A stretch of DNA of 64,000 bases from Pyrenopolyporus hunteri (GCA_902806595.1 CADCXC010000003.1:372001-436000), one strand, 5' to 3'; shown: positions 1-14,700, counted from the stretch's first letter. The notes: generated from the sequence alone by a model not told the origin. Program-made: numbers and translations.

Positions 1-3000
1 TTGTGCAGTAAAAGATCTGCCACTACCACGAGCCTCAAGATTCCATGACGTATCAATGGACTGTAATTTAGAGTCAACTCAACGTCTAATAGGGAATGGT
101 GGAAATTGAAACCCATTACTGAGGGCGCCGCCGCAACATCTTACTGCGCACTATTGCAAGTCCCAGATTCCTTATGGCTGATTTGACGCTGACCGCCTCC
201 AGAGTGCCTAGCTCCGGACTTTTGAATTTGTCGAAAGTAGCAGGTTTTGGTCCTTGAATGCGGTTTTCAGACACAGACACACGCACTCTCTGTCTCCCAT
301 CTTTTCCCCCAACGGACGGTCTATCCGACATCGAAAAACCGCTTGTTCTGTTCCACGACGTATACGATACGCAGCGATTATGCGAACCCCTTTCGCAGGG
401 CAACGTAGTGAGGGATAAGAGTAACCTCCCTGCGATTCTTCCATTTTCCCCCGGTCAACCATTCCTCTCCTAAAATGAATGCGCGTTCTCTCATATCTAT
501 TCAACAGTTAATATTATCGATCCGCAATAATGCCAATTTCAACCGTGCTCTAGACTTCCAACCCTTGGACCAGAGTCTAGGGACACGGCATGCTTCGACG
601 TCCGCTCAAGGGACGCGTTTCATGAACTCCAGAGTCAATCAAGTACAAAATAAGAGGACAGACGCGACCGTCGGCATGGCCACACTGGATTATATGGAGT
701 GGAAGATAGTCTCGACCTCATACCTTAGTAAAGGGTTCCCCGCCTGCGCCAGTTGTCCCAGAAGTCCTGAAAACGCTTTCTTTCCTGTCTCCACGTAAGT
801 ACTTCTTCCAGACCTCCTATATTATACGAGCTGAACAGGTACCTAGATACCGATCTTCTCGCTCCATTACATTTACGCCCTAGAGTTGACTGCTCGTGAT
901 ACATGACACCCCGCCGTAACGCGGTGCCAGCCGCCGCTTTTTTAAACACCCTAATATAACCCAGCATGTGGCTCATAGGCAGCAAGCCGCTGCTGTGTAT
1001 TCAAATTGCAAGACTGCCGTGACTATCCACGCTTCATCCGTGGGTATTAGCATCTATCGCCTAGCTTCATTCAGTTTGTCCGTCCCATAACGTAGGTCAC
1101 CTCTATCATACAACAAACATACCTATCGTTGAGACGAGGTACCGAGCCAACCGCGGAGCTTTCGTACCAAGAAATATGCCGCAAGGCGCTCCTAAGTAGG
1201 CTAAAGACCTGATAGACTGGGTACTTAAGGGATAGTCCACGACTATGTGGGTACGAATTGATACGTGGCATTGGAAGCAGTGCTGAAGTCACACAATCCC
1301 AGGGTATGAGCCGCTTCTTAGGCCTCATCTATCATGCCATGTCTTACTCCCCCAATCGATGTCGCGCCCTTCGTTGATAAACAGCCAAGTCCCTATTAAG
1401 ACGTGAATCGCCCGCGGCTTGAATCACCCCTGACCCTCAATCGGGAGTAAACAGGTCGAAATACATCATTTCGACCAACACGTTGCAGCGACACAGGGCC
1501 TCAGCCTACCACCACCTTATTAAAGTTGTCATCCGCGACTATACCCGTGAGCCGTCCCACCTATCCAACCGATTCCTCCAGAATTTCGGGCCTTGGGCGT
1601 CGATTATCACTCACGGCTCGGAAGGTTCTATAGCCAAGGGGCAACGGCAGACAACATCTCTTTCTCCGGTAGAATCAAATACCACCTATCCATAACTGTT
1701 ATATTCATAGGAGCCCTCCTTAAGCAGCGCTAAGGTTTACACGTTACATCATATACATACGAGGTGAGTTAATAACGCAATGGTATCTCGGGTTGGACAG
1801 TCGCTGGTTTGACCTTGTCGTCCTCATTTTCCAAGGTATCGAACAACTTTACTCAACTGATCTGATCGCCAACTAAATGCCAATCTTCCTGTAACCTGTC
1901 GGACCGCATCGGAAACCTGCATCTTCAGCAGCTGCGAAGCGTATACAATTACGGCCAAAGCAACTTTCCACTTGCCGATAGTCAACATATCTACAAGGAA
2001 CGGACACATCAGTACAACGACCACTAGCGTCTCAGCAGTGACAGCCATAGTCTAGAACACTAACATAACGATGTATGAGGTGGGTACGGAGATTCCAAGC
2101 AAGCTGGGTTTTGGGGCATCGCAGTCCTGCACAGGGTCTGGCGGTGGGACGGATCTCTGCATTTAACTCCGCTCATTTCCCTGTATATATCGAGATATGC
2201 CAGGGGACTGGGACAAGACTCTGGGTTGAACAAGATCTAGTCCCAAGAGCTGGCAACGATCCCGTTTGCTGCTAGAACCAACGGGCACAAATTCATTTGA
2301 CTTGGGGGCTTTCAAGCAAACCATATGTTAATCAAACCCATGTGGATTTCTTACTGGTATCAACCGTAGTCAAGTCCTTGAGACGTCTTAGAAGTAGTCA
2401 ACCGTTCTGTCGACAACCAAGTCACGGCTTCGTCCCGAAGCACAACGCCGTTACACGTTATAAGCGAGTCCTAATCCTTCTCCTAACATCGAGGGCACAG
2501 CAAGGAACCATGTGTTTACCATCTGGAAACGTGGGTGCGAGACATATGGTAACTAGCAACCGCCCAGTACCAAGTCTGATTTTAAGAATTTGATACCCCG
2601 GCGTTTGAGGATTGTCTTAAAAATGATGATGATTCTTAAGAGCTCGTTGAGTTTGCACCACCATGGGTACCAAGCTTGCTCCGCTCCACCAGATGCTTTG
2701 AAATATCTGGGATTTCAGTCGATAGCCATGCTATGAAGCCTGTCCCGTCGGGATGTCGCATGGATCTAAAGCTGTCCTAATGCCCACGGGCATACGAACA
2801 TAGACCCACATTCTGTGACCCCCTTGAGATAGTAGCTAGCTATTCCAAGCTGTCGTAGCATATTGAACAGACATGCGTCTAAGTAATCGCAGTAATGAGA
2901 CTTGGGATCGTAGCACGTGTGCGGAGGCCTATAAAGGGGAAACGTAGTCGGCCTTGATGTGTTTCTGAATTCTGTATTCCCAAGATCTCTGCCCATTCAA

Positions 3001-3046
3001 GGCACGCACACTCGTTTTACACGTCGAACACCTCAAGGGCCTCACG
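1..3046. other. Gene-free stretch, about 3 kb
   Basis: Only short open frames (under about 110 codons) without recognisable domains are seen on either strand, and none joins to another across plausible introns. Base composition is ordinary, so this is not part of the A+T-rich decayed DNA further right. No tRNA, LTR or tandem array was noticed. The last 200 bases should include the promoter of the Ser/Thr-rich gene starting at 3047. Confidence 0.5.
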
Positions 3047-5457
3047 ATGCGTCCCCTCACTCGCTTGGCCATCCTAGGCCTGGGGTATGATCCCTAATAT
3101 GAGGCCTCTGGGACTGCCTACTAACCGATGGATAGGTCGTTCTCCACCAATGCCCTTCCCCAACAGCTCCAAGCGAGTACTGTAACGACAACCGTCACTG
3201 TTTGTGGAAGTAGTTGTGCTTCCACAGTAACAGTATTCGCGGGATGCTCCCATACACCGGCCTTGCCGCCATATTCAACCGACACATTTGGGACTTCGCC
3301 CACGGATAGCTTTAGTTCTTCGTATTTGACCCTCTCGCCCCCGATTCCCTCTACTACGTCGACTGGTACCGTCACAGCACCCACGACAAGCGCTACCTTC
3401 ACTCGCAGCAAGCCTTCGTCTCACAGCAAGTCGGCAACATCGATTGGGAGCTCTGCAACGAGTATCACATATGACACTTCTATCCGTACTTATTCTTTAA
3501 CTACTCCTCATAGTCCTCCCATATTGCCAACTCCGTCGTATAGCAATGGGTCCTTCACGAGATCGTCGACACTATACAGTTCGACGAAGACTTCAAGCAA
3601 CACTTGGTGAGGAAAACACCCCATCTACGCGATGATTAACACAAGAGATAGTGGAGTATACTAATAGAGAATAGTACTGAGGAGTATACGTCTCCGTCTG
3701 GCTCATCTAATATAAGTACATCGAAAATAGGAACTCCTACCGCTGTTAGCCCGTCATCAGCGGGGACGGTATCAATCACAACATACCCAGTCGGTTCGTG
3801 GTCATCTTCGCCGGGACTATCCACACTCACTTCTACGATTACCGTTTCTATTCCTGAAAGCGAGACAGGCACTTCGATCTATGGGACTTCTAGCACTGAC
3901 GCGTACGGCACAAGTACCTTGAACGAGAGTACTTCAGGTTTAACTATACCGGGCACGGCCTCCTCAACTATCAGTTCGAACTCTACCATAGGCTCATGGA
4001 CTTGGTCTCATACGTACTCGACCTTTTCCTCCCCAACGTCGACTGGCACTGCGACTGGTGGCTCCCCTGGCACATCTACATCTAGCCGGTCGGCTTCAAC
4101 ATATCCTTCATCCACGTCACCCTCACCATCGGGCCCTGTCGGTACCAAAACGAGCAGTCTTCCTACGTATAGTCTCTCCTCTAGCACTACTAGTACGGAA
4201 AAGCTGATCTCAAGTAGCTCGAGTACTAGTAACCCATACACGTGGACAACGACCGTCATAGTTGGTTCTACCACTAGTTCCACAACTTACCCTACCATTC
4301 CCTCCGGCACCCCAAGCTCCTCACACGGTATAACCAGTGGTACATCCGCAACTTCTCCGGCGACCGGCTCTTACTCGATTTCGTCGGGCGTAGATAGCAC
4401 CGGGTCCTATTCGACGTCAAGTGTAGGAAGGAGCTCCAGCTCTTCAAGCACGTTGACGTTTAGCTCCCCTATATCGTCGGTTGAGACGACTTCGTCTGAG
4501 ACATCGCTGATCCCTACTATTGGCACTTCTACCACCGTATCAAGTGTTATCGAGTCCACAACATGCCTTCACCAGCCCACGTACGGAGGTGGCTACACTT
4601 ACCTCTGTTTCACTGTCCCCGTGGCGCCGTCTACTCCGGTTTATAGCACGAGCCAGATAAGTAGAGCCACGGGTTCGATCAGCACCTCGATCCCTGAGTC
4701 TTTGACAAGCACATATCCCGTTAGCTCCTCAACTCGGTATGGTAGCACGTCAACACCGACAGTTCCCGTGTCGTCGAGCTCGATTTACTCTACGGGAAGT
4801 ACGGATGCCATAACTGGCGGCGCATCGTCTACAGCAAGCGGCTATTTGACCGTACCAGCCTCAAGCTCTGGCGCACCAACTCCCACTCTACCCGTCAGCC
4901 CATCAAGCTCAACGCCCTCCACCCCGACGGGTAGTACTGAGACATTCTCCAGCGTATCTTCGACTCCTAGCTACTACTCAACTAGCCTACCGCCCCTTAT
5001 CATCAGCACGAGCACAGTGACGGTGACACCCCTTCCATCATCCTCTATCTATTCCACGGAGGGCACTGACGCCGTAACTGGCACCCCATTGCCGTCTACT
5101 ACGTGCATTACCGGGGGTTACGGGGGAAGCGAGGTCTGCTTCCCTCTCGAAACAACGGAGCCCGAGACCCCCCCTCTCGCTACCAGCGGGACCTCGTCGG
5201 CCGATGCGGTGACGGCGCCCTCGCCGTCGGTCCCGACCACTCTCGCCACGTATCCGCAGTCTACTTCCACCGCGACGGTCGCGGGTTACCCAACCGCGAA
5301 GTCGCAATCTGGTAAGTACGGGAGCGAGGTTCAGGAGCAGGAGCAGGAGCAGCAGGACGAGGACGACTACTGGCGTCGGCGGACCGGACATAAGGACTAC
5401 GCTGGACGGGGCAAGGGCATCGAGCGCTTGCGTCGCGGCTGGCGCATGATCTGATGA
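3047..5457 (+). CDS. Secreted Ser/Thr-rich mucin-like cell-surface protein
   Basis: I infer three exons, 3047-3084, 3136-3606 and 3657-5457, giving about 769 residues in one frame. Intron 1 (GTATGA donor, CTAAC branch, TAG acceptor) joins a short hydrophobic start, MRPLTRLAILGLG, to the Ser/Thr-rich body, which looks like a signal peptide. Intron 2 (GTGAGG donor) restores the frame after an in-frame stop. The body is almost all Ser, Thr, Pro, Gly and Tyr, as in heavily O-glycosylated fungal wall or adhesin proteins. Cysteines are rare and paired: one cluster near the N-terminus, then two modules of the form TTC...GGY...CF. The C-terminus is acidic/Gln-rich and then Arg-rich, with no hydrophobic GPI signal. 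A GTAAGT at 5312 could be a further donor, but I found no convincing acceptor. Function beyond surface protein is unknown; strand and exon frames are well supported. Confidence 0.7.
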
Positions 5458-8400
5458 ATGACTTACCCTTCCCCATTCCTGTTCCTTCTCCCCTCCTTTG
5501 CCATCTTGGGGTTAGGTGGGCCGTGGAAACGGAAGGGTTATCGGAACGAAAAAGAAAAGGAAAGAGAGAAAGGGAGAAAGAGAGAAAGAAGGACGGCATC
5601 GTACAAAAGGGAGGTTAGATGCATACTTCATTTTTTTTTTTTGTTTTTGTTTTTGTTTTTATTTTTACCATCTACTTCTTGTCGCTCATTAGTTCCCCTG
5701 GACTATTTACACTTTGCATTTTTTTTTGCATTTTTATTTTTATTTTATTTTTTTTTTCGCTTCTACCGGTGCCCCCGGAAAAGGGGTGGTGTCATTTATG
5801 TGGAGATAAGTCGATCGTCTGTCTTAGTCGCGATGCTGGGGGGTGGCATTCGATAGAGACGAAGTCGAGATCGTGGCTCGGCATTATGAAGTTGATTATT
5901 CCACCTACCTGCCTGGGCTGCCTGGCTGGCTATCTTAACATATTGGATCTAGTATTTTTTTCTCGGTTCTTTTCGTTGCGCGCTCCTCTGTCTGCTTAGT
6001 ATGATTAGAGATGCTATTGTAAGCCGTAGGACGTGCGCGCGAATTTTCCCCATGCGATGATCCGAGGATAGCTAGGTCGGGTAGGGGGATCTTCGTGTCG
6101 TGTTTGCTTGTCGCTCTCGGCTGCTCGATGCGTGTCTTATCACATTGGCCTGGGCCGGGAGATGTTTGTAGTGCGTTACGTAAGACGCTTCGGAGATAAT
6201 GAACTTCTACTGCGTAGCTAGCTTCTATTCCGTTCCTCGCTGGGAACGTTTAATGGGATGGAAAATGATGAAGCGAAGAGGGTCGGAGAGATCATGCGTG
6301 CGTTCGACTGGGGGAAGAGATGACTCTTACCATACAGCGGTGCAGCTGAAACGTGGAGTGGCGTCCGAGAAGATGTCGGCTGAGCTGTATGTTATAATAA
6401 TGACGATGCGCGTGTGAACTTGTTTTTTTTTTTCCTTTTCCCTTTTCCCCTCCTTCTATTATATCGACGGACGTCTTGAATAGAAAGTAAGTATCTGCCT
6501 AGATATATGTCATAGTATGTAGGTAGGTAAGTGTATTTATAATAGGTATGAATTATAGGTATGAATTATAATGGGGGGTATATATAGACAGCTGAAACCG
6601 TGCTCCTTATTTTTACTTTGACGATTTCTTATTTTCCTCCCTCCTCTCCTTCCTCGTTTATCAAGGAAAATCGGCAACTCCTCCACAGGATTGGATTTTT
6701 GCATCAGCCCGTTTCGTGTTCCGTTTGTTGGCGAGTCTCCGTTGGAGTCGTGTCGCCCGAGGAAAAGAAACCCCTGGCAAGAGACCCACAATTAACCAGA
6801 AGAGGATAAGTCCTTATCGTGTCGAATGCATGTACTGTAAATTGCGGCTGCACCGGAGGTTCGCGGTAGCGTGGCGTATCCCTTCTATCGATTGGACACT
6901 GTCCACCGGGGGGTTGTATGTAGGTACCTATTGATCCCTCATTATTTGACGCGACTGAAGTCCCTGAGAGGTATACATACAACACATGTGAGTACCCACC
7001 TAGACATATTATATAGGTACATAGGTACCTATATAGGTACCTAGGTAGGTACCTAATAGGTAAGGCTCTGTCTACCTAAGTAGCCCATACCTTTAAATTT
7101 CCATCTCTTCCAATCTTATATACCTGATTATTTCACCTCCCAATTTTATTTATTTCGTTTCCCCCTCTTCATTCTGTCTTATCATTTTATTTCTTCAGCC
7201 TTGGCGGCGTTTCCCTCTTCGGTACAGCTAGAGTTGCATTACGCACCGAAAAAGTACATAGTGCGGAGTCGAAGAGCGGGCAAGGATTTATAATTGGACA
7301 AGCGGGAAGACAGGGGTCGATGGGCTCGCCGGTTGTGTGGATGTTGTGTGGAGGAAGTTTTCCCTATGGAATTCTTTTGTATACTACCGAAGGAGCCCTG
7401 TGACTGGGTTAAGTTACTATGGTAGGTAAGAGAGGATGGGTCTGGGCCTGTCCCTGCCCCCCCAGCTCATAGGTAACCCCCCGTCTGGATCGATCGTCAC
7501 TTGTCACGGAACAACTTCTCTTGGCGGAGCTGCTGTTGCCCTATTCGCTTTTTTAGTACGTGGTGTGTATGGTGTGCAGTGAGGTGAGGACGAAGGCGCG
7601 AAGGACTAGAGCGTGCGAGCAGTGGCAGCGGCCTCAGTTACAGAATTCGCAGTTCCCGTCAGTTCTTGCCTTGCCGTAACGAAAATGGGCTAGGCAATCA
7701 ATCGTCTCCATTTCCTCATGCGATGCCCTGCTTCTCACTTGCCCTGCTGCTGCCCTGCTGCTGCTGTCTGCAGAGTACCCCGTATGTATAGCCCTAGCGA
7801 GCATTCTCATTGGGCATTTACCTGGGGTACAATCCAGTACATACAATCCACTATGGTTGAAGAAGTCATCGTCATCGCATCGACCCTCATCTCTCTTTCG
7901 CCCGTCAACCCTTCCACCTCGACAGTCCACCTGCACCCTCTCGCCTGTTTCTCTCTCTCCGCTCTCTTTTCTCGTTTCTCTTGCCTGCTCCTTTCACTTT
8001 TCTGTTTTTCCCTCTCTTTCCTTACCGTTTCCTTTTCCCTTCCTTATCATTTCTTTCCCTATCATCACTTTAGCTTTTTTCCCCCGAGCATCGCGTCAGG
8101 TATAGTTTTTTTTCGCATCTGCCTGCATTGTCGCATCGACTACCTAGTCTCTATAATCTCCCGCCATCGTCACCTCAAATAAAAAAGAAGATTGCGCATG
8201 TATCGTCATTTATGATTTAGACTAGAGTTACGCCCCAATCGGCTCCATCTGCCACAATTCAACTGCCAGAACCGAGCTACCCTTGTCGAAGCTCGTGTAT
8301 TTTCAGAGTGGTTGTCTTCGCCGCTGCGCATATCCTTTGCGACAAAGAACTACCATAGACCAACACCCATCTACCGTAGTGTTTTACCTGAATCTTTGCT

Positions 8401-8736
8401 CGCCGTTCACATTACGACAACGGGCTCCATATACTGAAGAAAACCGCGGGCGCATTCGTTTTCGGTCGTTAATAACAAATATTCGGGTCTGATTTACTCA
8501 TTCATCTCATCGTTAATCAAGGTCGCCTTTCTTCCTTGCTACTGCACCCTAGCACGTCAACTCGTCGTCTCATCCCTGTTGCGCCGCACTCTAGGTTACG
8601 ATGAGTTAGGAACATTGAGAAACCTGAAATCAACCACTTGTCTGTACTAGAAGAAAGTGTGTAGGCCGACAGGCGGATGAAGTAGCAAGGGAAGCGACTG
8701 AGGTGCGAGAGTTGAGAAGTGAAAAAGAAAAAAAAA
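5458..8736. other. Intergenic region with homopyrimidine and T tracts
   Basis: No gene is recognised. Noticeable parts are a purine-rich stretch around 5540-5600, T-rich runs at about 5629-5760 and 6421-6450, the TAGGTACC cluster near 7013-7064, and a long C/T-rich stretch at about 7880-8160. The last is typical of fungal promoters and 5' leaders and probably belongs to the INO80 gene that follows. Confidence 0.5.
7013..7064. repeat. Cluster of TAGGTACC palindromic repeats
   Basis: Several near-contiguous copies of TAGGTACCTA and of its half TAGGTA are present. The same motif recurs singly or in small clusters at about 31650, 31880, 47355, 54720-55070, 55285 and 55665, always between genes. 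It looks like a dispersed low-complexity repeat rather than a regulatory site of one gene. Confidence 0.7.
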
Positions 8737-11700
8737 ATGGCGTCGAATGGGTTTCATGCGACAGTTCTCCAACGGTCCGACGGCGATAACCAAAGCGACG
8801 GCGGTCGAAATGGCGGTTCGGGTATGGTGGCTCCTACGTCTCTGGTGGGATCGGAGTCAAGACCAGGAATAGGGTCTAACAATAATACGGGCATGACATA
8901 TTCGGATGCGCTGGGACCACGTTTCTCCAATTCTAACAGCAAAGCCAACGTGATGAATAACCTGAACCTGAGCCCGAGCCTGGACGCCAATACTAATCCC
9001 AATTCCAATTCCAATTCAATTACCCACGAGGCCCAGGCTCAAGTACAAGCACAAGCATCGGGACCAGCACCAGCACCAGCACCAGCCCGCGCAAATCACG
9101 CCGTTCGCGGCCACACCCACAATGGTGCCCGTGCAAGCAGCAGCACCAGCACCAGCAGCAGTAGCAACAATAATAACCACAGTAGTAGCAGGGCCACCAG
9201 CAATAGGAACAGCGACAGCAAATCTCCGACCCTCACGACCACGACGCAACCGCTAGATTTTCGTCAGCCCGCCGCCACAACCACCACCACCACCACCACA
9301 AACACCAACACCACCACCAACAATAATAATACTACCAATACTTCTTCCTCATTCCTCCCATCTCCACCGTCAAAAAACAACTTCTCCGTATCGTCCATCA
9401 CGACGCCTGCATCACCTTCATCGAGATCGGCGACGCGACCGCCGCCAACTACTGCCACTTCCCTCGCGCACCCTTACAGTAACGCGTCGCATCAATTATC
9501 GTCGTCGTCATCGAGCATACTGGCGTCCCCTTCGTCTTCCTTGCCTCCTCTGGCTCCTCCGCCGGGGGCCCTGAGCTCAATTATGGCGTCGTCGTCCGCC
9601 ATGTCGTCCACAAATGGTGCCAGTGCATCGCCGTTGCAGCCTCCTAAAACCTCAGGCCATCTGTCGCCGCCTGATTATCATCAGCCTTCCAGGGAAAAGG
9701 CCTCGGGGAGTTTTTATGATCCGCTTACGGATACCACCAGAGAGAGGAGAGTTTCCGACAACTGGTCTAAGCAGGTAAGCTTTAGATAAATTTTCTTCTA
9801 CTTGTCTATAATCTAGTCTGTCTTCGCAAATCAAACACGGCGTTAGAGCGTTTTAAGCATCTTACGCTTCTTGCGCTGGGGCAACCGTGCCTAGCAGCTT
9901 CTTCTGAACCCCCCTTTAAAAATTAAAAGACAAAAAAAAAGATACCTACATACCTCATTATTGTCATTGGGACTCAGACCTGCTTCCACATTTGTTCCAA
10001 ACACCGAAGTTTGCTTAGTGGCGGTGCGAACTTGCCATCCTCTCTCGTTCGGTATTCACCTGGAACAAGGAACGAACCATCAACAATTATTTTTTCCCTT
10101 ATTCCCATCACAACCGATTTATCATCTCGAACCAACTTATTTTTCCCTCAACTAACCTCGCTTTCTATTAGCGTCCCGACCCGTATGATTTCCCACAGTC
10201 CAAGTCAGAGTCTAACCAATATTATAATGGTTACGGGTCGCCGTCTCCAGTGAATGCGAAATATTCACGAAGCCCGCATTCGCACTCTCACCCCAAAAAC
10301 GACGGGCGACCGACCAGCCCTTCCAACAAAGCCCTTAATTTGGGTTCTCCCCCCTCGCGTCACAACCGTATTGCACTAGATTCCATCTCATCTACCACTA
10401 CCAATCGCCACACGCCTACCCCGGCACCGTCATTACCATCAATACTCAACCCAGAGCCGGCTTCCTCATCAAATGTACGTGTATCTCGTGACGCGATTGC
10501 GAACCCGTCAGGGCTTTGCCTTTAGAGACCTGTGACATTTTCTAACCTTCTCATTTGTCTAGACCCCGAGCCGCGCCGCCGAATTGATGTCCTTCTCCAA
10601 CATCCTGTCCAGCGCCGAACCTCTCCCAAAGCCTAAGGCCCCAATCATGGCGGAACTTAAGGAAAAGCCTACCCGCAAGAGCAAGGGACGCGAGTCAATT
10701 CTAAAGGACTCGGAAGGTAGTTCGAGAAAGGATTCGCGTCGGTCGTCTACGAACCACGCGAAGGACACCCCTACGCGAGCCCCCAAGAGACAAGCTAATG
10801 GCCAGGTCAAGCCGAAGGCCCTATCGGCCGATAAAGAAAAGAAGATCCAAAGTTTTCTTGATCAGCTTGATGCCGAGATGGAAGACGTCGACCTGTCTGA
10901 ACTCGAAGCTGAAGAAGAGTTCTTCTACGGGCGTCTAAAAAAGCGACGGCTAGATGTGGAGCAAGCAGAAAACGAAGATCGTGTTGCCCGACGAACGGAT
11001 CTCGCCGACTCACTGTCGAGAAAGCTAGCCGAGCATGCCAGCTATGGCAAGCGTCGATACGATACTCTCCACTACGACGATGCATTGCAAGAGGTACGAG
11101 AACGCGAGATATTTGCCGAGAAAGAGCGGAAGAAGGATATGCAACGAAAGCGACGCAGAGAGAAATCCATGCAGGTCACGATCGAGCAGAAGGAAGCTGC
11201 CTTAGCAAAGGCACTCGCCGCCGAAGACGATGCTGAACGAGCGAAATGGCTGCGGGATGCCGAGCGGGCCAACAAAAAGGCGCAGCAAACCAAGTTGATA
11301 TTGCAAAAGGGCATCAAGGGCCCGGCTCGCAACCTAGCACCCATCGAAGTCAATATGGGAGGTGGTACGATGTCAACCTTCCAGGCTACCGAACTAGAGG
11401 CGGGCGCCAAGCCCAAGAACAAGGGCCGCAGCGGCAACCGCTTGAAGAAGTCGAAGGAACAGAAGCAGGCAGAGAAGGATTCAGCAATTGCTGCTCAAGC
11501 TGCCTTAGACGCCGGCGAGGAGTTACCCACCAAAGAGGAGACCAAGATTCGAATCAAGTTAAGCAAGTCAACCTCCAAGGAACCCAAGGAGAAGGATAAG
11601 GAATCCAAGGATGCCTCCGCGAAGGAGCCGAAGGAAAAGGAGAAGACAGTTGAAGAGCCTCCTCCGAACCCTCTTGAGACCAAGTTCCAATCCAAGGGAT

Positions 11701-14700
11701 ACAATCAAATCTATGACCAGATTTGGCGCGACCTTGCGCGGAAAGATGTCCCGAAGACATTCAAGCTGGCCAGCGATTCCTATGCTACGAAGGCCTCGAA
11801 CCTCAAGAAGACTGCCATCCTGGCCTCAAAAGAAGCGAAACGCTGGCAGCTGCGTACCAACAAAGGCACCAAGGATCTCCAAGCCCGCGCTAAGCGCTGC
11901 ATGCGTGATATGATGAGCTTCTGGAAGCGCAACGAACGTGAGGAGCGTGATTTGCGTAAGGCGGCGGAGCGCCAAGAGCTTGAGAATGCTCGCAAGGAGG
12001 AAGCCGACCGCGAGGCCGCCCGTCAAAAGAGGAAGCTGAACTTCCTGATCTCGCAGACCGAGTTGTACTCTCACTTCATTGGGAAGAAGATCAAGACGGA
12101 CGAGGTGGAGCGCAGTACCGATAACCCTGATATCGCTCCAGATGCCAACGCCGTGTCCAAGCCGGCTGATGTCGACGTTGCGGAACCCTCGGGTCCGATC
12201 GGCCAAAAGGTTACGGATTTCAACCAGCTGAACTTTGATGCCGAAGACGAAGAGACTCTACGGCAAGCCGCCATGGCGAACGCCCAGAACGCCATCGCGG
12301 AAGCCCAGCAGAAAGCACGAAGCTTTAACAAGACCGACAACGACATGGACGAGGACGGCGAAATGAACTTCCAGAACCCAACCGGTCTAGGTGACGTGAC
12401 GGTTGAGCAGCCCAAGATGCTGAATTGCCAGCTCAAGGAATACCAGTTGAAGGGCCTTAATTGGCTAGCTAACCTTTACGAACAAGGTATCAACGGTATT
12501 CTAGCCGATGAAATGGGTCTCGGCAAGACTGTCCAGTCTATCTCCGTCATGGCTTACCTCGCCGAGGTTCACGATATCTGGGGCCCTTACTTGGTTGTCG
12601 CGCCTGCTTCTACCCTGCACAACTGGCAGCAGGAGATAACGAAGTTCGTTCCCGAGTTCAAAGTCCTACCCTACTGGGGCACCGCCAACGACCGAAAGGT
12701 GCTGCGAAAGTTCTGGGATCGTAAGCACAACACCTACCGCAGAGATGCGCCCTTCCACGTTCTAGTCACGTCATACCAGCTAGTCGTCTCGGACGTTGCC
12801 TATTTCCAGAAGATGCGTTGGCAGTACATGATCCTCGACGAGGCGCAGGCTATCAAGAGCTCGCAAAGTTCGCGGTGGAAGTGTCTGCTCGGATTCCATT
12901 GCCGTAACAGACTGCTTCTTACCGGTACTCCTATTCAGAACAATATGCAAGAACTTTGGGCCCTCCTCCATTTCATCATGCCTTCCTTGTTCGACTCGCA
13001 CGACGAATTCAGCGAATGGTTCTCCAAGGACATCGAATCCCACGCACAGAGCAATACAACGCTTAACGAGGATCAACTCAGACGACTGCACTTGATCCTC
13101 AAACCCTTCATGTTACGCCGGGTCAAGAAGCACGTGCAAAAGGAGCTCGGCGACAAGATCGAGCTCGACGTATTCTGCGAGCTAACCTACCGACAGCGTG
13201 CTTATTATAGAAACCTGCGAAATCAGATTAGCATCATGGATCTGATTGAGAAAGCGACTCTCGGAGACGAGCAGGATTCGGGCACGTTGATGAATCTCGT
13301 GATGCAATTCCGAAAAGTGTGCAACCATCCCGACTTATTCGAGCGTGCGGACACGACCAGCCCCTTTTTTACCGGTTACTTTGCCGAGACCGCTTCTTTC
13401 GTGCGCGAGGGGAACAATGTTCCGGTCGGATACTCGACGCGAAATTTAATCGACTATCAGTTGCCGCGTCTTGTCTGGGCAGAAGGCGGTCGACTATACA
13501 AAGCCGGAAAGGATAACGAGAAGGCCGGCTTTCGAAATAAGTATCTGAACCACCTCATGAACATCTGGACCCCCGAACATGTGCGCGAGAGTACAACTGG
13601 CCGCGGCGGATTCTCTTTCCTTCGGTTTGCCGACGCCAGTCCCGGGGATGTTTACAAGGCTAGTCACCGGGATGTCTTTACGCGCGCTGCAGACCTGATC
13701 AAGCAAGGAAATCGGCTTGGCCAGATGAATGTGGTATACGATGAACCTGACGAGGAGAACTATACCCCCGCCCACGCCTTGTTCCAAATTGCGGCGCGAT
13801 CAGATCGCAAACCTTTGGCTAGTATTACGAGCGGAGGCGTGCTAGACAGTCTCATGAATATATCTCGGATTACCTGGCGGGATTCCGGCCTTGGCCGCCT
13901 CGAACAGGCAGCTTTACCCGGCGCTTCTGCTCCTCCCATTGAGGTTACATGTGTTGGTACCCGAGCCCCGATCGTCGAGCGCGAAGATACGCTATTTAGT
14001 GTACCAATGCGAAAGATCCTGTATGGACCTACCCCTATTGAAGAGAAAGCTTTGGTAATGCGGAAAGTTCCGGTCGAGAGCTACCCTTCGCCTGCAATGC
14101 TCCCTCAACCAGACAGCGAAAAGCGACGATTCACGAATATCACCGTCCCCAGCATGCATCGCTTCGTCACAGATAGCGGGAAACTTGCTAAGCTAGACCA
14201 GCTGCTATTCAAACTGAAGGAGGAGGGCCACCGCGTCCTACTATACTTCCAGATGACGAGGATGATTGACCTGATGGAGGAGTACCTGACTTATCGTAAC
14301 TACAAATACTGCCGGTTGGACGGTTCCACCAAGCTGGAGGATCGTCGTGACACTGTTCATGACTTCCAGACTCGTCCGGAAATATTCGTCTTCCTCCTGT
14401 CGACGCGTGCCGGTGGTCTCGGTATCAATCTCACTTCTGCCGATACCGTTATCTTCTACGACAGCGACTGGAACCCTACGATTGACTCGCAAGCTATGGA
14501 TCGTGCGCACCGTCTCGGCCAGACAAAACAGGTTACGGTCTACCGGCTCATTACGCGTGGCACCATCGAAGAACGTATTCGGAAGCGCGCGATGCAAAAA
14601 GAAGAAGTGCAGCGGGTTGTCATCCAAGGAGGTGGTGCGCGGGGCGTCGATTTTAGCGGCCGCCGCCCGCCCGAGAATCGTAACCGCGATATCGCTATGT

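Noticed and set aside
1..3046. Possible hidden gene in the first 3 kb
   Set aside because: No pair of frames could be joined by plausible splice sites and none contained a known motif.
5312..5517. Fourth intron in the Ser/Thr-rich gene (GTAAGT donor)
   Set aside because: The only nearby acceptor (about 5,515) would lead into a purine-rich Lys/Arg/Glu run with no sensible protein end.
5619..5999. Phe-rich protein of about 126 residues
   Set aside because: It arises from T-runs in the 3' flank of the Ser/Thr-rich gene; composition is low complexity and there is no start context or homologous pattern.
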